From Nitrobacteraceae bacterium AZCC 2146 (GTDB lineage: Bacteria; Pseudomonadota; Alphaproteobacteria; Rhizobiales; Xanthobacteraceae): a stretch of DNA of 64,000 nucleotides. This document shows, in pieces, positions 9,851 to 18,014 of this stretch; the first letter of the stretch is position 1, and every line of letters starts with the position of its first letter. Under the pieces are notes generated by a model. The model was not told the origin of the DNA, did not search any database, and saw only the letters and a list, made by a program, of their open reading frames with translations. A program made the position numbers and the translations under genes. The DNA lies in NCBI GenBank assembly GCA_036924855.1, contig JBAGRP010000001.1, positions 248,001-312,000 on the forward strand. Direction: 5' to 3'.

Positions 9851-11383
9851 ATGAACGTCGCACAATGGCTGGCGGCATCGGCGCGGCTGCATCCGCAAGC
9901 GCCGGCGCTGCTCAGCGGCGTCAACGTCGAGGCCGATTATCAAACCTTCGCGCGTCGCGCTGCTGCGATCGGGGCAGGTCTCGTACGCGATTACGGCATT
10001 GCGCCGGGCGATCGCGTCGGCCTCTTCATGTCGAACTGTCCACAGTACCTCGAATGCATGTATGCGGTGTGGTGGATCGGCGCCGCGGTCATTCCGATCA
10101 ACGCCAAGCTGCACGGCCGCGAGGCGGCCTGGATTTGCGACAATGCCGGCGCCACGCTGACATTTGTCGATAATGACAGCCGCACTGCGCTGGCCGCAGT
10201 CATCGAGGACCTGCCGGCGTCGATGCAGATGCTCTCGGTCGACAGCGATGGCTACCGCGCGCTGCAGAACGACGACGGCGGTGCATCGTCACCGCTGCCG
10301 CGCGACGACAATGATCTCGCCTGGCTGTTCTACACGTCAGGCACCACAGGTCGGCCGAAGGGCGTGATGCTCAGCCACGGCAATCTGGTGGCGATGTCGC
10401 TGTGCTATCTCGCCGACGTCGATCCCGTCACCTCGAAGGATGCGGTCCTCTACGCCGCGCCGATCTCGCATGGCGCCGGTCTGTACAATTTCATCCACGT
10501 CCGGATGGGCGCGCGGCATGTTGTGCCCGAAAGCGGCGGCTTCGATCCCGACGAGGTGCTGACGCTCGGCAAGCAACTCGATCATGTAGCGATGTTTGCG
10601 GCACCCACCATGGTGCGGCGGCTGGTCGATGCCGCAAAAAGGCGCGGCGAGGCCGGCGAGGGCATTCGCACCATCGTCTATGGTGGCGGGCCGATGTATC
10701 TGGCCGACATCCGCGATGCCATCGCCACCATGGGCCAGCGCTTCGTGCAGATCTACGGCCAGGGTGAATCGCCGATGACGATCACCTCGCTGCCGCGTAA
10801 GTTTCACGCCGACACGCAGCATCCGCGCTATCTCGAACGGCTGGCCTCGGTCGGCCCGGCGCAGAGCGTGATGTCGGTGCGCATCACCGATGCCGAAGGA
10901 AAACCGCTGCCGCCAGGCGAAACCGGTGAGGTCGAGGCCAAGGGCCCGGCGGTGATGCTCGGCTACTGGAATAATCCGACCGCCAACGCAGAGACATTGA
11001 AGGACGGCTGGCTGCGCACCGGCGACGTCGGCCGGCTCGATGAAGATGGTTTTCTGACGCTGTCGGATCGCTCCAAGGACGTCATCATCTCCGGCGGCAC
11101 CAATATCTATCCGCGCGAGGTCGAGGAGGCGCTGCTGACCCACGCTTCGGTGCGCGAAGTCTCCGCCATCGGCGTGCCCGATCCCGACTGGGGCGAGATC
11201 GTCGTCGCTTGCGTGGTGCTGGAAGAGGGCGCTGCCGCTGACGACGAGGCGCTGGATGCGCACTGCCTCAACGCCATCGCCCGCTTCAAGCGCCCGAAGC
11301 GCTACGTCTATCTCGAGGCCCTGCCGAAGAACAATTACGGCAAGGTGCTGAAGACGGAACTGCGGGCGATGATGGCGAAGTAG
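9851..11383 (+). CDS. AMP-forming acyl-CoA synthetase
   Basis: A member of the ANL superfamily, 510 residues, which activates a carboxylic acid to its CoA thioester at the cost of ATP to AMP. Visible are the P-loop YTSGTTGRPKG near residue 160, the adenine-binding IYGQGE segment, the TGD motif in GWLRTGDVG, the hinge DRSKDVIISGG, and the C-terminal catalytic lysine in KNNYGKVLK. It is 13 bp after the thiolase gene and is one of two acid-activating enzymes in the run (the other is at 15619). Substrate cannot be read from the sequence. Confidence 0.93.
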   Translation: MNVAQWLAASARLHPQAPALLSGVNVEADYQTFARRAAAIGAGLVRDYGIAPGDRVGLFMSNCPQYLECMYAVWWIGAAVIPINAKLHGREAAWICDNAGATLTFVDNDSRTALAAVIEDLPASMQMLSVDSDGYRALQNDDGGASSPLPRDDNDLAWLFYTSGTTGRPKGVMLSHGNLVAMSLCYLADVDPVTSKDAVLYAAPISHGAGLYNFIHVRMGARHVVPESGGFDPDEVLTLGKQLDHVAMFAAPTMVRRLVDAAKRRGEAGEGIRTIVYGGGPMYLADIRDAIATMGQRFVQIYGQGESPMTITSLPRKFHADTQHPRYLERLASVGPAQSVMSVRITDAEGKPLPPGETGEVEAKGPAVMLGYWNNPTANAETLKDGWLRTGDVGRLDEDGFLTLSDRSKDVIISGGTNIYPREVEEALLTHASVREVSAIGVPDPDWGEIVVACVVLEEGAAADDEALDAHCLNAIARFKRPKRYVYLEALPKNNYGKVLKTELRAMMAK

Positions 11384-11505
11384 GTCACCTAACCGGGGCA
11401 CGAGCCGGACGAATACCACCTCCGCGAGCATCACCCCACACGCATGCAGCCCCGCGCCGGCGGGCCTTGATCTTGCGGATGCCATGCCGTTACTACGGAA
11501 CCGCA

Positions 11506-12768
11506 ATGACGGCGCAAACAGCGCCGCGAGAGCGCTTGGGAGCGAACGGCCGCATGGGACCACTTGACGGGATCAGGATCATCGACATGACGTCGGTGCT
11601 GATGGGGCCATATGCCACCCAGACGCTCGGCGATTATGGTGCCGATGTCATCAAGGTCGAATCCCCCGACGGCGATATTACCCGCCATATTGGCCCGATG
11701 CGCCACGCCGGCATGGGCCCGGTGTTCCTCAATGCCAATCGCAGCAAACGCAGCATCTGCCTCGACCTCAAGCAGGACGCCGGCCGCGCCGCGCTGCTGC
11801 GGTTGATCGCCAGTGCCGACGTGCTGGTCTACAACGTCCGCCCGCAGGCGATGGCGCGGCTCAATCTCGGCTATGAGGTGGTCGCCAAGATCAATCCACG
11901 GCTGGTCTATGCCGGCGTGTTCGGCTTCGGCCAGGACGGCCCCTATGCCGCGAAACCCGCTTATGACGACCTGATCCAGGGCGCCACCGGCCTGCCGGCG
12001 CTGTCGGCCCGTACCGGTGACGGCACGCCGCGCTACGTGCCCAATGCCGTGGTCGACCGCGTCGTCGGCCTCACCGCGGTGGGCGCGATCCTCGCCAGCC
12101 TGGTGCATCGCGATCGCACCGGGCAGGGCCAGCGCGTCGATATCCCGATGTTCGAGACCATGGCCGGCTTTGTCATGGGAGATCATCTCGGCGGCCTGAC
12201 CTACGAGCCGCCGCTCGACAGAGGCGGCTACGCCCGGCACCTGTCGCCGGACCGGCGGCCGTACCAGACCTCCGACGGCTACATCTGCGCCATGGTCTAT
12301 AACGACAAGCAGTGGCTCAGCTTCCTGCGCGCGGTCGGCCGTGACGATCTGCTCGCTGATATCAGATACACCAGCTTCGCGCAGCGCGCCGTGAATATCG
12401 ACATCGTCTATGCCGAGCTGTCGCGCATCTTCCAGACCCGCAGCACCGCCGAATGGACCAAGCTGCTCGACGATGCCGACGTGCCGGCGATGCGGATGCA
12501 CGATCTCGAAAGCATGCTCGAGGACCCGCATCTGGTCGCGGCCAATTTCTTTCCGGTGGTCGAGCACCCCACCGAAGGCCCGATCCGCAACATGAAGGTC
12601 TCCGCCACCTGGTCCGAGACGCCGGCAGAGACGCCGCGCCTCGCGCCGCAACTGGGCCAGCAGAGCGCCGAGATTTTGCAGGAAGCCGGTTTCAGCATCG
12701 ACGAAGTCGCAGCCTTGCTGCGCGACGGCGTCATCAAGACGCCCGGTCCCAACTCAGCGCAGGTCTGA
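11506..12768 (+). CDS. CaiB/BaiF family (type III) CoA-transferase
   Basis: Family III CoA-transferases move CoA between acids through an aspartyl-CoA intermediate. The start GPLDGIRIIDMTSVLMGPYATQTLGDYGADVIKVE is diagnostic, and the segment NANRSKRSICLDLK with the following LLRLIASADVLVYN matches the family; the catalytic aspartate lies further on. The start is uncertain: 11506 (ATG, weak GGA upstream) or 11554 (ATG directly before the conserved domain, GGGAG but spaced about 11 bp). The latter gives about 404 residues, nearer the usual length. It is 4 bp upstream of the acyl-CoA dehydrogenase. A racemase of the same fold is the alternative. Confidence 0.9.
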   Translation: MTAQTAPRERLGANGRMGPLDGIRIIDMTSVLMGPYATQTLGDYGADVIKVESPDGDITRHIGPMRHAGMGPVFLNANRSKRSICLDLKQDAGRAALLRLIASADVLVYNVRPQAMARLNLGYEVVAKINPRLVYAGVFGFGQDGPYAAKPAYDDLIQGATGLPALSARTGDGTPRYVPNAVVDRVVGLTAVGAILASLVHRDRTGQGQRVDIPMFETMAGFVMGDHLGGLTYEPPLDRGGYARHLSPDRRPYQTSDGYICAMVYNDKQWLSFLRAVGRDDLLADIRYTSFAQRAVNIDIVYAELSRIFQTRSTAEWTKLLDDADVPAMRMHDLESMLEDPHLVAANFFPVVEHPTEGPIRNMKVSATWSETPAETPRLAPQLGQQSAEILQEAGFSIDEVAALLRDGVIKTPGPNSAQV

Positions 12769-12772
12769 CGCC

Positions 12773-13939
12773 ATGGATTTCGCCCTCGACGCCAATCAAG
12801 AGTCCATACGCGACGCGATCGAAAAGATCTGCGCGCGCTTCGATGATGCCTACTGGCTGAAGAAGGACAAGGAAGGCGGCTTCCCGTCGGATTTCCACAA
12901 GGCGATGGCCGATGCCGGTTGGCTCGGCATCTGCATTCCCGAAGCCTATGGCGGCTCCGGGCTGGGCATCACCGACGCCGCGATCATGATGCGGACGATC
13001 TCGGAATCCGGCGCCGGCATGTCCGGCGCCTCCGCCGTGCATATGAATGTGTTCGGGCTCAATCCGGTGGTGGTGTTCGGCAATGAAGAGCAGTGCCAGC
13101 GGATGCTGCCGCCGATCGTGTCGGGGAAGGAGAAGGCCTGCTTCGCCGTCACTGAACCCAACACCGGCCTCAACACCACGCAGTTGAAGACCCGCGCCGT
13201 GCGCGACGGCAACAAGTATGTGGTCAACGGCCAGAAGGTCTGGATTTCCACCGCCCAGGTCGCTGAAAAAATCCTGCTGCTGGCGCGCACCACGCCGCTG
13301 GAGGAGGTGAAGAACCCGACCCACGGCCTCAGCCTGTTCTATACGGATTTCGATCGCAGCCGCATCGTCGTGCATGAGATCGAGAAGATGGGCCGCAAGG
13401 CCGTCGACTCCAACGAACTCTTCATCGAGAATTTCGAGATCCCGGTCGAGGACCGCATCGGCGAGGAAGGCCGCGGCTTCGAATATATCCTGCACGGCAT
13501 GAATCCGGAGCGCATCCTGATCGCCGCCGAGGCGGTTGGCCTCGGCAAGCTCGCTCTGGCGCGCGCCAGCGCCTACGCGAAAAACCGCATCGTGTTCAAT
13601 CGCCCGATCGGCAAGAACCAGGCGATCCAGCACCCGCTCGCCAAGAACTGGATGGAGCTGGAAGCGGCGTGGTTGATGGTGCTGTCGGCCGGCTGGCAGT
13701 ATGATCAAGGCCTGCCCTGCGGGCCGGCGGCCAATGCCGCGAAATATCTCGCAGGCGAAGCCGGCTTCCAGGCCTGCGAGCAGGCGGTCATGACCCATGG
13801 CGGCTTCGGCTACGCCAAGGAATATCATGTCGAGCGCTACTTGCGGGAGTCCCTGATCCCGCGCATCGCGCCGATCAGCCCGCAGCTCATTCTCTCCTTC
13901 ATCGCCGAAAAAGTCCTCGGCCTGCCGAAGTCGTATTGA
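12773..13939 (+). CDS. Acyl-CoA dehydrogenase family protein
   Basis: An FAD-dependent acyl-CoA dehydrogenase of 388 residues, giving an alpha,beta-unsaturated acyl-CoA with electrons passed to ETF. The FAD/acyl-binding segments CFAVTEPNTGLNTTQLKTRA and VVNGQKVWISTAQVAEKI are present, and the C-terminal MTHGGFGYAKEYHVERYLRE is typical. The usual G-T-x-E-I segment with the catalytic glutamate is replaced by RIAPISPQLIL, so the base may lie elsewhere, as it does in isovaleryl-CoA-type enzymes. It starts 4 bp after the CoA-transferase stop, implying coupling. Confidence 0.92.
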   Translation: MDFALDANQESIRDAIEKICARFDDAYWLKKDKEGGFPSDFHKAMADAGWLGICIPEAYGGSGLGITDAAIMMRTISESGAGMSGASAVHMNVFGLNPVVVFGNEEQCQRMLPPIVSGKEKACFAVTEPNTGLNTTQLKTRAVRDGNKYVVNGQKVWISTAQVAEKILLLARTTPLEEVKNPTHGLSLFYTDFDRSRIVVHEIEKMGRKAVDSNELFIENFEIPVEDRIGEEGRGFEYILHGMNPERILIAAEAVGLGKLALARASAYAKNRIVFNRPIGKNQAIQHPLAKNWMELEAAWLMVLSAGWQYDQGLPCGPAANAAKYLAGEAGFQACEQAVMTHGGFGYAKEYHVERYLRESLIPRIAPISPQLILSFIAEKVLGLPKSY

Positions 13940-13972
13940 TGCGGATCATTGGGATGACGCAGCCTCTCATCT

Positions 13973-14099
13973 GTCATTCCGGGGCGGGAGCAGCGACAGC
14001 TGCGAGCGAACCCGGAATCCATAACCACGACAGGGAGTATGGATTCCGGGCCCGTGCCACCCGTCGGCTACGCCGACGACTGGCGCGTCCCGGAATGAC
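13973..14099. repeat. Dispersed palindromic repeat, family A copy 3
   Basis: It runs from GTCATTCCGGGGCGGGAG to GCGTCCCGGAATGAC. The centre holds CCGGAATCCATAACCACG and the mirrored TATGGATTCCGGG. An extra stem CGTCGGCTACGCCGACG is shared with copy 5 at 45733. It splits the acyl-CoA dehydrogenase from the thiolase-like gene within one transcriptional direction. Confidence 0.88.
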
Positions 14100-14120
14100 G
14101 AACTTGGATGATGTACTAGC

Positions 14121-15257
14121 ATGAGCTTCATCACCGGCGTCGGTCTCACCGCATTCGGCAGGCATGAGGGCTTGTCCACGCTGGACCTGATGAGCACGGC
14201 TGCGGAACTAGCGCTGGCCGATGCCGGGCTGAAGCGCGGCGATATCGACGGCTTTCTGTGCGGCTATTCCACCACCATGCCGCACATCATGCTGGCCACA
14301 GTGTTCGCCGAACACTTTGGCATCAAGCCGGCCTATGCACACGCGATCCAGGTCGGCGGCGCGACGGGCATGGCGATGGCGATGCTTGCGCATACGGTGG
14401 TGGAAGCTGGCCTCGCCAAACATGTGCTGGTGGTCGGTGGCGAGAACCGTCTGACCGGGCAGAGCCGTGATGCCTCGATTCAGGCGTTGGCGCAGGTCGG
14501 CCATCCCACCTACGAGGTGCCGCTCGGCCCGACCATTCCCGCTTATTACGGCCTCGTCGCCACCCGCTACATGCATGAATACGGCGTGACGCAGCAAGAC
14601 CTCGCGGAATTCGCGGTGCTGATGCGCGCACATGCGCTGACCCATCCCGGCGCGCAGTTTCACGACGCCATCTCCGTCGCCGACGTGATGGCCTCGAAGC
14701 CGGTAGCGATGCCGCTAAAACTTCTCGACTGCTGTCCGGTGTCCGATGGCGGCGCGGCCTTCGTGGTCAGCCGCGAGCGCACCGGCGAGATCGGCGTGCG
14801 CGTGCTCGGCTGCGCACAGGCGCATACCCATCAGCATGTCACCGCCGCGCCAAAGCTCAGCGAGTTCGGCGCCGAAATATCGATCGCCCGCGCCAAGGCA
14901 GAGTCTGGCGTGAAAATCTCCGACGTGCGTTACGCCGCCGTCTACGACAGCTTCACCATCACGCTGGCGATGCTGCTGGAGGACCTCGGCCTCGCCAGGC
15001 GCGGCGAAGCGGCGGCTCGCGTCCGTGCCGGTCATTTCGGCCGCGACGGTGCGATGCCGCTCAACACCCATGGCGGGCTGCTCAGCTACGGCCATTGCGG
15101 CGTCGGTGGTGCCATGGCGCATCTGGTGGAAACGCATCTGCAGATGACGGGCCGGGCCGGCAACCGCCAGGTCCGCGATGCCTCGATCGCGCTGCTGCAT
15201 GGCGATGGCGGCGTGCTGTCGTCCCATGTCAGCATGTTCCTGGAGCGGGTGCGATGA
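14121..15257 (+). CDS. Thiolase-fold protein lacking the nucleophilic cysteine (Ltp2/DitF-like, possible retro-aldolase)
   Basis: A 378-residue SCPx-like protein. Aligning QVGGATG (77-83) with the ENACATG of the upstream thiolase puts Gly80 where the acylated cysteine should be, so normal thiolysis is not expected. The C-terminal GGLLSYGHCGVGG keeps the histidine (325) but has tyrosine 323, and YDSFT (275-279) replaces the usual H-D-x-F. Such cysteine-less thiolases partnered with DUF35 proteins include steroid side-chain aldolases (Ltp2 with ChsH2) - family knowledge. Here the DUF35 partner overlaps its stop codon by 4 bp. A retro-aldol carbon-carbon cleavage of a hydroxyacyl-CoA is the inferred role. 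Confidence 0.85.
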   Translation: MSFITGVGLTAFGRHEGLSTLDLMSTAAELALADAGLKRGDIDGFLCGYSTTMPHIMLATVFAEHFGIKPAYAHAIQVGGATGMAMAMLAHTVVEAGLAKHVLVVGGENRLTGQSRDASIQALAQVGHPTYEVPLGPTIPAYYGLVATRYMHEYGVTQQDLAEFAVLMRAHALTHPGAQFHDAISVADVMASKPVAMPLKLLDCCPVSDGGAAFVVSRERTGEIGVRVLGCAQAHTHQHVTAAPKLSEFGAEISIARAKAESGVKISDVRYAAVYDSFTITLAMLLEDLGLARRGEAAARVRAGHFGRDGAMPLNTHGGLLSYGHCGVGGAMAHLVETHLQMTGRAGNRQVRDASIALLHGDGGVLSSHVSMFLERVR

Positions 15258-15622
15258 GCGCGATCAAGCCAGTCGCTGACTGGACCACCGGCGTGGAAGC
15301 GGTCAGCTATCAGGTCTGTGCCGCCTGCCATTCACTGCAATATTTCCGCCGGACGTTTTGCGCGGCCTGCGGTGCGCCGGACCCGGTGGACAAGGTCGCC
15401 AGCGGGCAGGGCACCGTGTACGCGACCTCCCTCGTGCTCCGCGCGGCGACGCCGGAAGCGCGCGAACACGTGCCCTACAACATCGTTCTCATCGACACCG
15501 CCGAGGGCTTTCGCATGATGGCCCACGGCGCCAACGATCTCGTCATCGGCGACAAGGTGACCGCGCAATTCAAGCGCTTCACCGGCCGCCTCGTTCCCTA
15601 TTTCGAAAGGACTACCGCATGA
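15254..15622 (+). CDS. Zn-ribbon OB-fold (DUF35) protein, partner of the thiolase-like protein
   Basis: A 122-residue protein with an N-terminal rubredoxin-like zinc ribbon (C-A-A-C at about 20-23 and C-A-A-C about 12 residues later) followed by an OB-fold region containing GQGTVYATSLVL and VTAQFKRF. DUF35 proteins form stable complexes with thiolase-like enzymes and may present acyl-CoA. The ATG overlaps the upstream stop (ATGA), and its own stop overlaps the next start in the same way, indicating stoichiometric, coupled translation. An in-frame ATG at 15095 lies inside the upstream gene and is not favoured. Confidence 0.9.
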   Translation: MSAIKPVADWTTGVEAVSYQVCAACHSLQYFRRTFCAACGAPDPVDKVASGQGTVYATSLVLRAATPEAREHVPYNIVLIDTAEGFRMMAHGANDLVIGDKVTAQFKRFTGRLVPYFERTTA

Positions 15623-17712
15623 GCCGTCTCCGCGCCGCCCTCGATCCGAAATCCGTTGCCATCATCGGCGCCTCCGAGAACCCCAACAAGGTCGGCGGCC
15701 GCCCGGTGCACTACCTCAAGAAGTTCGGCTTCAGGGGAAAGATCTACCCGATCAATCCGTCGCGCACGGAAGTGCAGGGCCACAAGTGCTATCCGAGCCT
15801 GGCCGATCTGCCGGAAGCGCCGGAAATGGTGATTGTCGCGGTGGCCGGCGACAATGCGATTGGCGCGGTGGAGGAGTGTGCGGCGCGCGGCGTCAAGATC
15901 GCGGTGGTGATGGCGTCGGGCTTCGGCGAGGTCGATGCCATCGCCGGCAAGGCCAAGGAGCGCCGCATGGTCGAGGTCGCGCACAAGGCCGGCATGCGCA
16001 TCGTCGGGCCGAATTCGCAAGGGTTGGCCAATTTCGGCACCGGCGCCATCGCCAGCTTCTCCACCATGTTCATGGAGTTCGACCGCGTCGCGGGCCATGT
16101 GGCGATGCTGAGCCAGAGCGGCGCGTTGTCCACCGTGCCGGTCGGCTTCCTCAATCCGCGCGGCATCGGCGTGCGCCACAGCCACGCCACCGGCAACGAC
16201 GCCGATATCACCGTCGGTGAACTGGCTATCGCGGTTGCCGAGGATCCCGAAGTCAAGCTGATGCTGCTGTATCTCGAGAGCATCCCCGAAAAGAAGTATC
16301 TCGAAGAACTTGCCGCGGTGGCGCTCGACCGCGACCTGCCGATCATCGCGCTGAAGTCCGGCCGCTCCGAAGCCGGCCGCCAGGCCGCGCAGTCGCACAC
16401 CGGCGCACTCGCCAATGAGGATCGCGTCGTCGATGCGTTCTTCGAGCATCACGGCATCTGGCGCGCGCCGGACATGCGCGGCCTCGTCGAAGCCACCGAA
16501 CTCTATCTCAAGGGCTGGAAGCCGAAGGGCCGGCGCCTCGTCGCGATCAGCAATTCCGGCGCGGTCTGTGTGATGACGGCGGATGCCGCGACCACCGTGG
16601 GCATGCCGATGGCCAGGCTGGCCGATGCCACCGACAAGAAGCTGAAGGGCATTCTGCCGAGCTTTGCCACCACAACCAATCCGATCGATCTCACCGCGGC
16701 GCTTTTGTCGAATAGCCGGCTGTTCGGCGACATCCTGCCGGTGATCGCGGAAGATCCTGCTGCGGACGCCTTCGTGATCGGCGTGCCGGTCGCCGGTCCC
16801 GGTTACGATGTCTCGGCCTTCGCGCGGGATTCCGCGGCGTTCGGCGCGCAGACCGGCAAGCCGCTGGTGGTGGCCGCCACGCAGCCCAGCGTCGCCATTG
16901 AATTCCAGTCGCAGGGCATTTCGGTATTTCCCACCGAAGTCGAAGCCGTCACGGCGCTGCACCAGTTCCTGGCGCATCGCGAATTGATGGCGCGCACCAT
17001 CGAGCGACGTTCGACGCGCGGAAAATCCGATGCGCTGCTGTCGACGGAGGGCGCAACGGTGATGCTCAACGAGGCGGACAGCCTCTCGTTGCTCGCGGCG
17101 CGCGGCATTCCCGTGGTGCCGTATCGCCTGTGCCGCTCGCGCGCCGAAGCGGTCGCCGCATTCGAGGCGATCGGCGGCCCGGTGGTGGTGAAGGGCTGCT
17201 CGGCCGATATCGCGCACAAGTCGGAACTCGGTCTGGTCAAGCTCAACATCAAGTCGCGCGAGGAGGCCGGCGAGGTCTACGCCGTGATGGAAGACATCAT
17301 TCGCAAGCATGGTTCGCGGTTTGACGGCGTGATCATCGCGGCGATGGCTGGCGGCCGCCGCGAGATCATGATCGGCGCGCACCGCGATCCCGTGTTCGGC
17401 CCGGTGGTCGCGGTCGGCGACGGCGGCAAATATGTCGAGGTGTTCAAGGATACCACGCTGCTGCTGCCGCCGTTCTCGAAGGACGACGCGAAGGAAGCGC
17501 TGAACAAACTCCGCATCGCGCCGTTGTTCGAAGGTGTCCGCGGTGAGCCGCCGATGGATATCGACGCGCTCTGCGATGCCGTGGTGAAGATCGGCGAGCT
17601 GATGCGCGACGCCTCGGCAAAAGTGATGAGCATCGACCTCAACCCGGTGATGCTCGACAGCACCGGCAAGGGCTGCGTGGTGGTCGATGCCGTGGTGTTT
17701 CAGGGCGAGTAG
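15619..17712 (+). CDS. ADP-forming acyl-CoA synthetase (fused alpha/beta acetate-CoA ligase family)
   Basis: A 697-residue single-chain NDP-forming acyl-CoA synthetase. The N-terminal CoA-binding domain begins LDPKSVAIIGASENPNKVGG; the middle ligase domain contains SQSGALS and the SHTGALA segment with the phospho-histidine; the C-terminal third (about 480-697) is an ATP-grasp domain with GGPVVVKGCSADIAHKSELGLV. It interconverts an acyl-CoA with acid plus ATP, conserving the thioester energy. The start overlaps the DUF35 stop by 4 bp. It could serve either acid activation or ATP recovery from a product acyl-CoA; an unusual protein acetyltransferase role is less likely without a GNAT domain. 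Confidence 0.92.
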   Translation: MSRLRAALDPKSVAIIGASENPNKVGGRPVHYLKKFGFRGKIYPINPSRTEVQGHKCYPSLADLPEAPEMVIVAVAGDNAIGAVEECAARGVKIAVVMASGFGEVDAIAGKAKERRMVEVAHKAGMRIVGPNSQGLANFGTGAIASFSTMFMEFDRVAGHVAMLSQSGALSTVPVGFLNPRGIGVRHSHATGNDADITVGELAIAVAEDPEVKLMLLYLESIPEKKYLEELAAVALDRDLPIIALKSGRSEAGRQAAQSHTGALANEDRVVDAFFEHHGIWRAPDMRGLVEATELYLKGWKPKGRRLVAISNSGAVCVMTADAATTVGMPMARLADATDKKLKGILPSFATTTNPIDLTAALLSNSRLFGDILPVIAEDPAADAFVIGVPVAGPGYDVSAFARDSAAFGAQTGKPLVVAATQPSVAIEFQSQGISVFPTEVEAVTALHQFLAHRELMARTIERRSTRGKSDALLSTEGATVMLNEADSLSLLAARGIPVVPYRLCRSRAEAVAAFEAIGGPVVVKGCSADIAHKSELGLVKLNIKSREEAGEVYAVMEDIIRKHGSRFDGVIIAAMAGGRREIMIGAHRDPVFGPVVAVGDGGKYVEVFKDTTLLLPPFSKDDAKEALNKLRIAPLFEGVRGEPPMDIDALCDAVVKIGELMRDASAKVMSIDLNPVMLDSTGKGCVVVDAVVFQGE

Positions 17713-17774
17713 GGCTCGTAGTCTGGATGGAGCACTGTGCCATCCGGGATTCACACCACGACACTCTCTCCTTC

Positions 17775-17927
17775 GTCATTCCGGGACGCGCCTTGGTCGG
17801 CGATAGCCGACCAAGGCGCGGGCCCGGAATCCATAACCACTACCATCGAGAATATGGATTCCGGGCTCGCTCGCAGCTGGCGCTGCTCGCGCCCTCAGGC
17901 GCGCCAATTGGCGCGCCGGGGAATGAC
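17775..17927. repeat. Dispersed palindromic repeat, family A copy 4
   Basis: An extended copy running from GTCATTCCGGGACGCGCC to CGGGGAATGAC, with inner stems CCTTGGTCGGCGATAGC / CGACCAAGG and GCGCGCCAATTGGCGCGC. The rest of the 17713-18014 gap has no gene; it ends in the pyrimidine-rich palindrome hit by the insertion sequence. Confidence 0.85.
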
Positions 17928-18004
17928 AGGCGTGGGCGTAGAAGAAAAAATTCACACTATCGATTGACAACAATCCTAAGTGGATTATAGTCCGCGCATC
18001 CCTC

Positions 18005-18014
18005 CCCCTCCAGG
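18005..18014. repeat. Left target-site duplication of the insertion sequence
   Basis: CCCCTCCAGG, identical to 19199-19208. Removing the element and one copy restores CCCTCCCC-CTCCA-GGGGAGGG, a hairpin with an 8-bp stem between the convergent CoA ligase and TRAP permease genes. Confidence 0.92.

Noticed and set aside
15358..15618. Earlier start for the ADP-forming acyl-CoA synthetase in the same frame
   Set aside because: That stretch is the DUF35 gene in another frame, and the ATGA overlap plus the conserved domain start point to 15619.
15598..17754. 718-codon minus-strand open frame opposite the acyl-CoA synthetase
   Set aside because: His/Arg-rich composition with no family features: an antisense shadow of a high-GC gene.
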